Assembly (NCBI RefSeq): GCF_018398315.1 | Contig: NZ_JAHBRW010000002.1 | Span: 976,637-1,040,636 of the forward strand | Length of the DNA: 64,000 bases | Direction of reading: 5' to 3' | Origin: Chelatococcus sp. YT9 | Lineage (GTDB): Bacteria > Pseudomonadota > Alphaproteobacteria > Rhizobiales > Beijerinckiaceae | Part shown: positions 62,901 through 64,000 of the stretch, piece after piece | Layout of the letters: every line of letters begins with the position of its first letter | Numbering within the stretch: the stretch's first letter is position 1 | Notes under the pieces: model-generated | The model's database searches: none | The model's input: the letters and a program-made list of their open reading frames with translations, nothing else | What the model was told of the DNA's origin: nothing | Made by a program: the position numbers and the translations under genes

Positions 62901-64000
62901 CTAGCGGGTGCGCGGGGGCAGGTCGAGCAAATCGCGAATGCGAGCCGCAAGCTGCTCGAAGGTGAAGGGCTTCGAGAGGAGTTCGACCCCTGGGTCCAGG
63001 CGGCCATGGTGCACTATGGCATTCCGGGAATAACCCGTCGTGAACAGCACCTTCAATTCCGGGCGCAGCTTGAGCGCCTCGTCAGCAAGGACCTTTCCGC
63101 TTCTTCCTGGCAGAACGACGTCTGTAAACAGGAGGTCGATGCGCTGATCTGTGCTGACGATCGCAAGGGCAGCGTCCGCGTCCTCAGCCTCAAGCACGTT
63201 GTATCCCATTTCGCTGAGGATGGAGACACTATAAGCGCGGACGTCCTGATTGTCTTCGACAACGAGTATGACTTCGCCGTCGCTGCTTTGGGGCACCACA
63301 TAGTCCGCTGCCTCGTCCGCTTCGCCCGTGCCGTGATGCCGTGGGAAATACATCTTCACGCTCGTGCCCTGGCCAACCTCGCTATAGATCGTCACATGGC
63401 CGCCGGACTGCTTGACGAAGCCATAGACCATGCTGAGCCCGAGTCCCGTACCGCGTCCCACCTCTTTCGTCGTGTAAAACGGCTCGAAGACGCGCTCCAG
63501 GACATCCTTGGGCATTCCTTCCCCCGTGTCGCTTACGCAGAGGGCGACGTATTGTCCTGGGATCACCTCAGCGTCGGTCTCCACATAACGATCGTCGAGA
63601 AACGTATTGGCCGTTTCAATCGTGAGCTTACCTCCGCCCGGCATGGCGTCTCGCGCGTTGACGGCGAGATTGATGATCGCGCTTTCCAGCTGGTTCTGGT
63701 CAGCTTCGATGGTCCATAAGCGCGGGGCGAGGACGCCCTCGAGCTCGACTTGCTCGCCGAGCGTGCGATGAAGGAGCTCGGTCATGTTTCGAACGAGGTT
63801 GTTGAGATCGATCGCGCGCGGTGCGAGGGGTTGACGCCGCGAAAAGGCGAGCAGGCGACCGGTCAGGCCAGCGGCTCGCTGGGCGCCCTGAAGAGCCATA
63901 TCCGCGGCGCGTCGCACACGCGCCCCATCTTCCGGCTTGGACCGCCTGATGGTGTCGAGGCCGCCAATGATGACCGTCAGCAGATTGTTGAAGTCATGGG
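62901..64000 (-). CDS. hybrid sensor histidine kinase, partial (N-terminus outside window)
   Basis: The last 366 residues are present; the frame stays open to the right edge. From that edge come the phospho-His box (HDFNNLLTVIIGG), the N-box NLAVNARDAMPGGG, G-boxes DTGEGMP and GTGLGLSMVYGF, and a C-terminal receiver domain with VVEDNQDVRAY, phospho-acceptor FTDVVLPG and LSKPF. This order is typical of the HDFNN hybrid kinases abundant in rhizobia and relatives. The sensor part lies beyond the window, so the signal is unknown. Confidence 0.92.
   Translation of the reverse strand, partial: HDFNNLLTVIIGGLDTIRRSKPEDGARVRRAADMALQGAQRAAGLTGRLLAFSRRQPLAPRAIDLNNLVRNMTELLHRTLGEQVELEGVLAPRLWTIEADQNQLESAIINLAVNARDAMPGGGKLTIETANTFLDDRYVETDAEVIPGQYVALCVSDTGEGMPKDVLERVFEPFYTTKEVGRGTGLGLSMVYGFVKQSGGHVTIYSEVGQGTSVKMYFPRHHGTGEADEAADYVVPQSSDGEVILVVEDNQDVRAYSVSILSEMGYNVLEAEDADAALAIVSTDQRIDLLFTDVVLPGRSGKVLADEALKLRPELKVLFTTGYSRNAIVHHGRLDPGVELLSKPFTFEQLAARIRDLLDLPPRTR

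Noticed and set aside
1-64000. CRISPR arrays, tRNA/rRNA genes, insertion sequences
   Set aside because: No regularly spaced repeats, no cloverleaf or rRNA-like sequence, and no transposase frame or flanking inverted repeats were seen.

Overview
The window is high-GC DNA from what looks like an alphaproteobacterium, most likely a soil or plant-associated member of the Hyphomicrobiales. This rests on gene content (many Dpp-, Liv- and MalFG-type ABC uptake systems, GntR/FCD, LysR and IclR regulators, an HDFNN-type hybrid sensor kinase) and on codon bias; no rRNA, tRNA or other species marker is present. No insertion sequence, phage gene or CRISPR array was seen. Genes are dense and mostly in operons with 1-11 bp overlaps.

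Layout. (1) 1-7.1 kb: a peptide/opine-type ABC importer (the binding protein is cut by the left edge), followed by a TMADH/FadH-type flavoenzyme and a carboxymuconolactone-decarboxylase-fold protein. (2) 8.0-9.2 kb: a lone membrane diguanylate cyclase. (3) 9.7-15.1 kb: a complete Liv-type importer ending in an SMP-30/gluconolactonase-like enzyme. (4) 16.1-50.3 kb: a large catabolic island. It contains a three-subunit molybdenum hydroxylase with its GntR regulator, a pseudooxynicotine-hydrolase-like alpha/beta hydrolase, an AA_synth-family protein, an enamidase, alcohol and aldehyde dehydrogenases, an odd peroxiredoxin, two NtaA/DszA-type flavin monooxygenases around a complete P450-ferredoxin-reductase set, a LysR regulator, a PhyH dioxygenase, a DMT permease, a second Liv importer, a CoxG-like protein and a Dpp importer with two binding proteins. 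(5) 50.6-62.0 kb: an MFS permease, then an IclR regulator divergent from a sugar-acid operon (binding protein, two permeases, RraA-like aldolase, SMP-30 lactonase, SDR, two UxuA-like dehydratases, a binding-protein-like protein without signal peptide). (6) 62.5-64.0 kb: a response regulator convergent with a hybrid histidine kinase that runs off the right edge.

The main discovery is a palindromic operator, core ATTGTATGACAAT (read as ATTGT-N3-ACAAT). It recurs eight times between 21.3 and 48.6 kb, in front of nearly every operon of region 4, and I did not notice it elsewhere in the window. One copy lies at the promoter of the operon that encodes the GntR/FCD regulator. The simplest reading is one autoregulated GntR regulon covering uptake (Liv and Dpp systems) and breakdown of a single compound class. 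Molybdenum hydroxylase, enamidase and pseudooxynicotine-hydrolase-like enzymes all belong to families known from pyridine and nicotine breakdown, so I infer an N-heterocyclic, perhaps alkaloid-like, substrate. The exact substrate cannot be read from the sequence.
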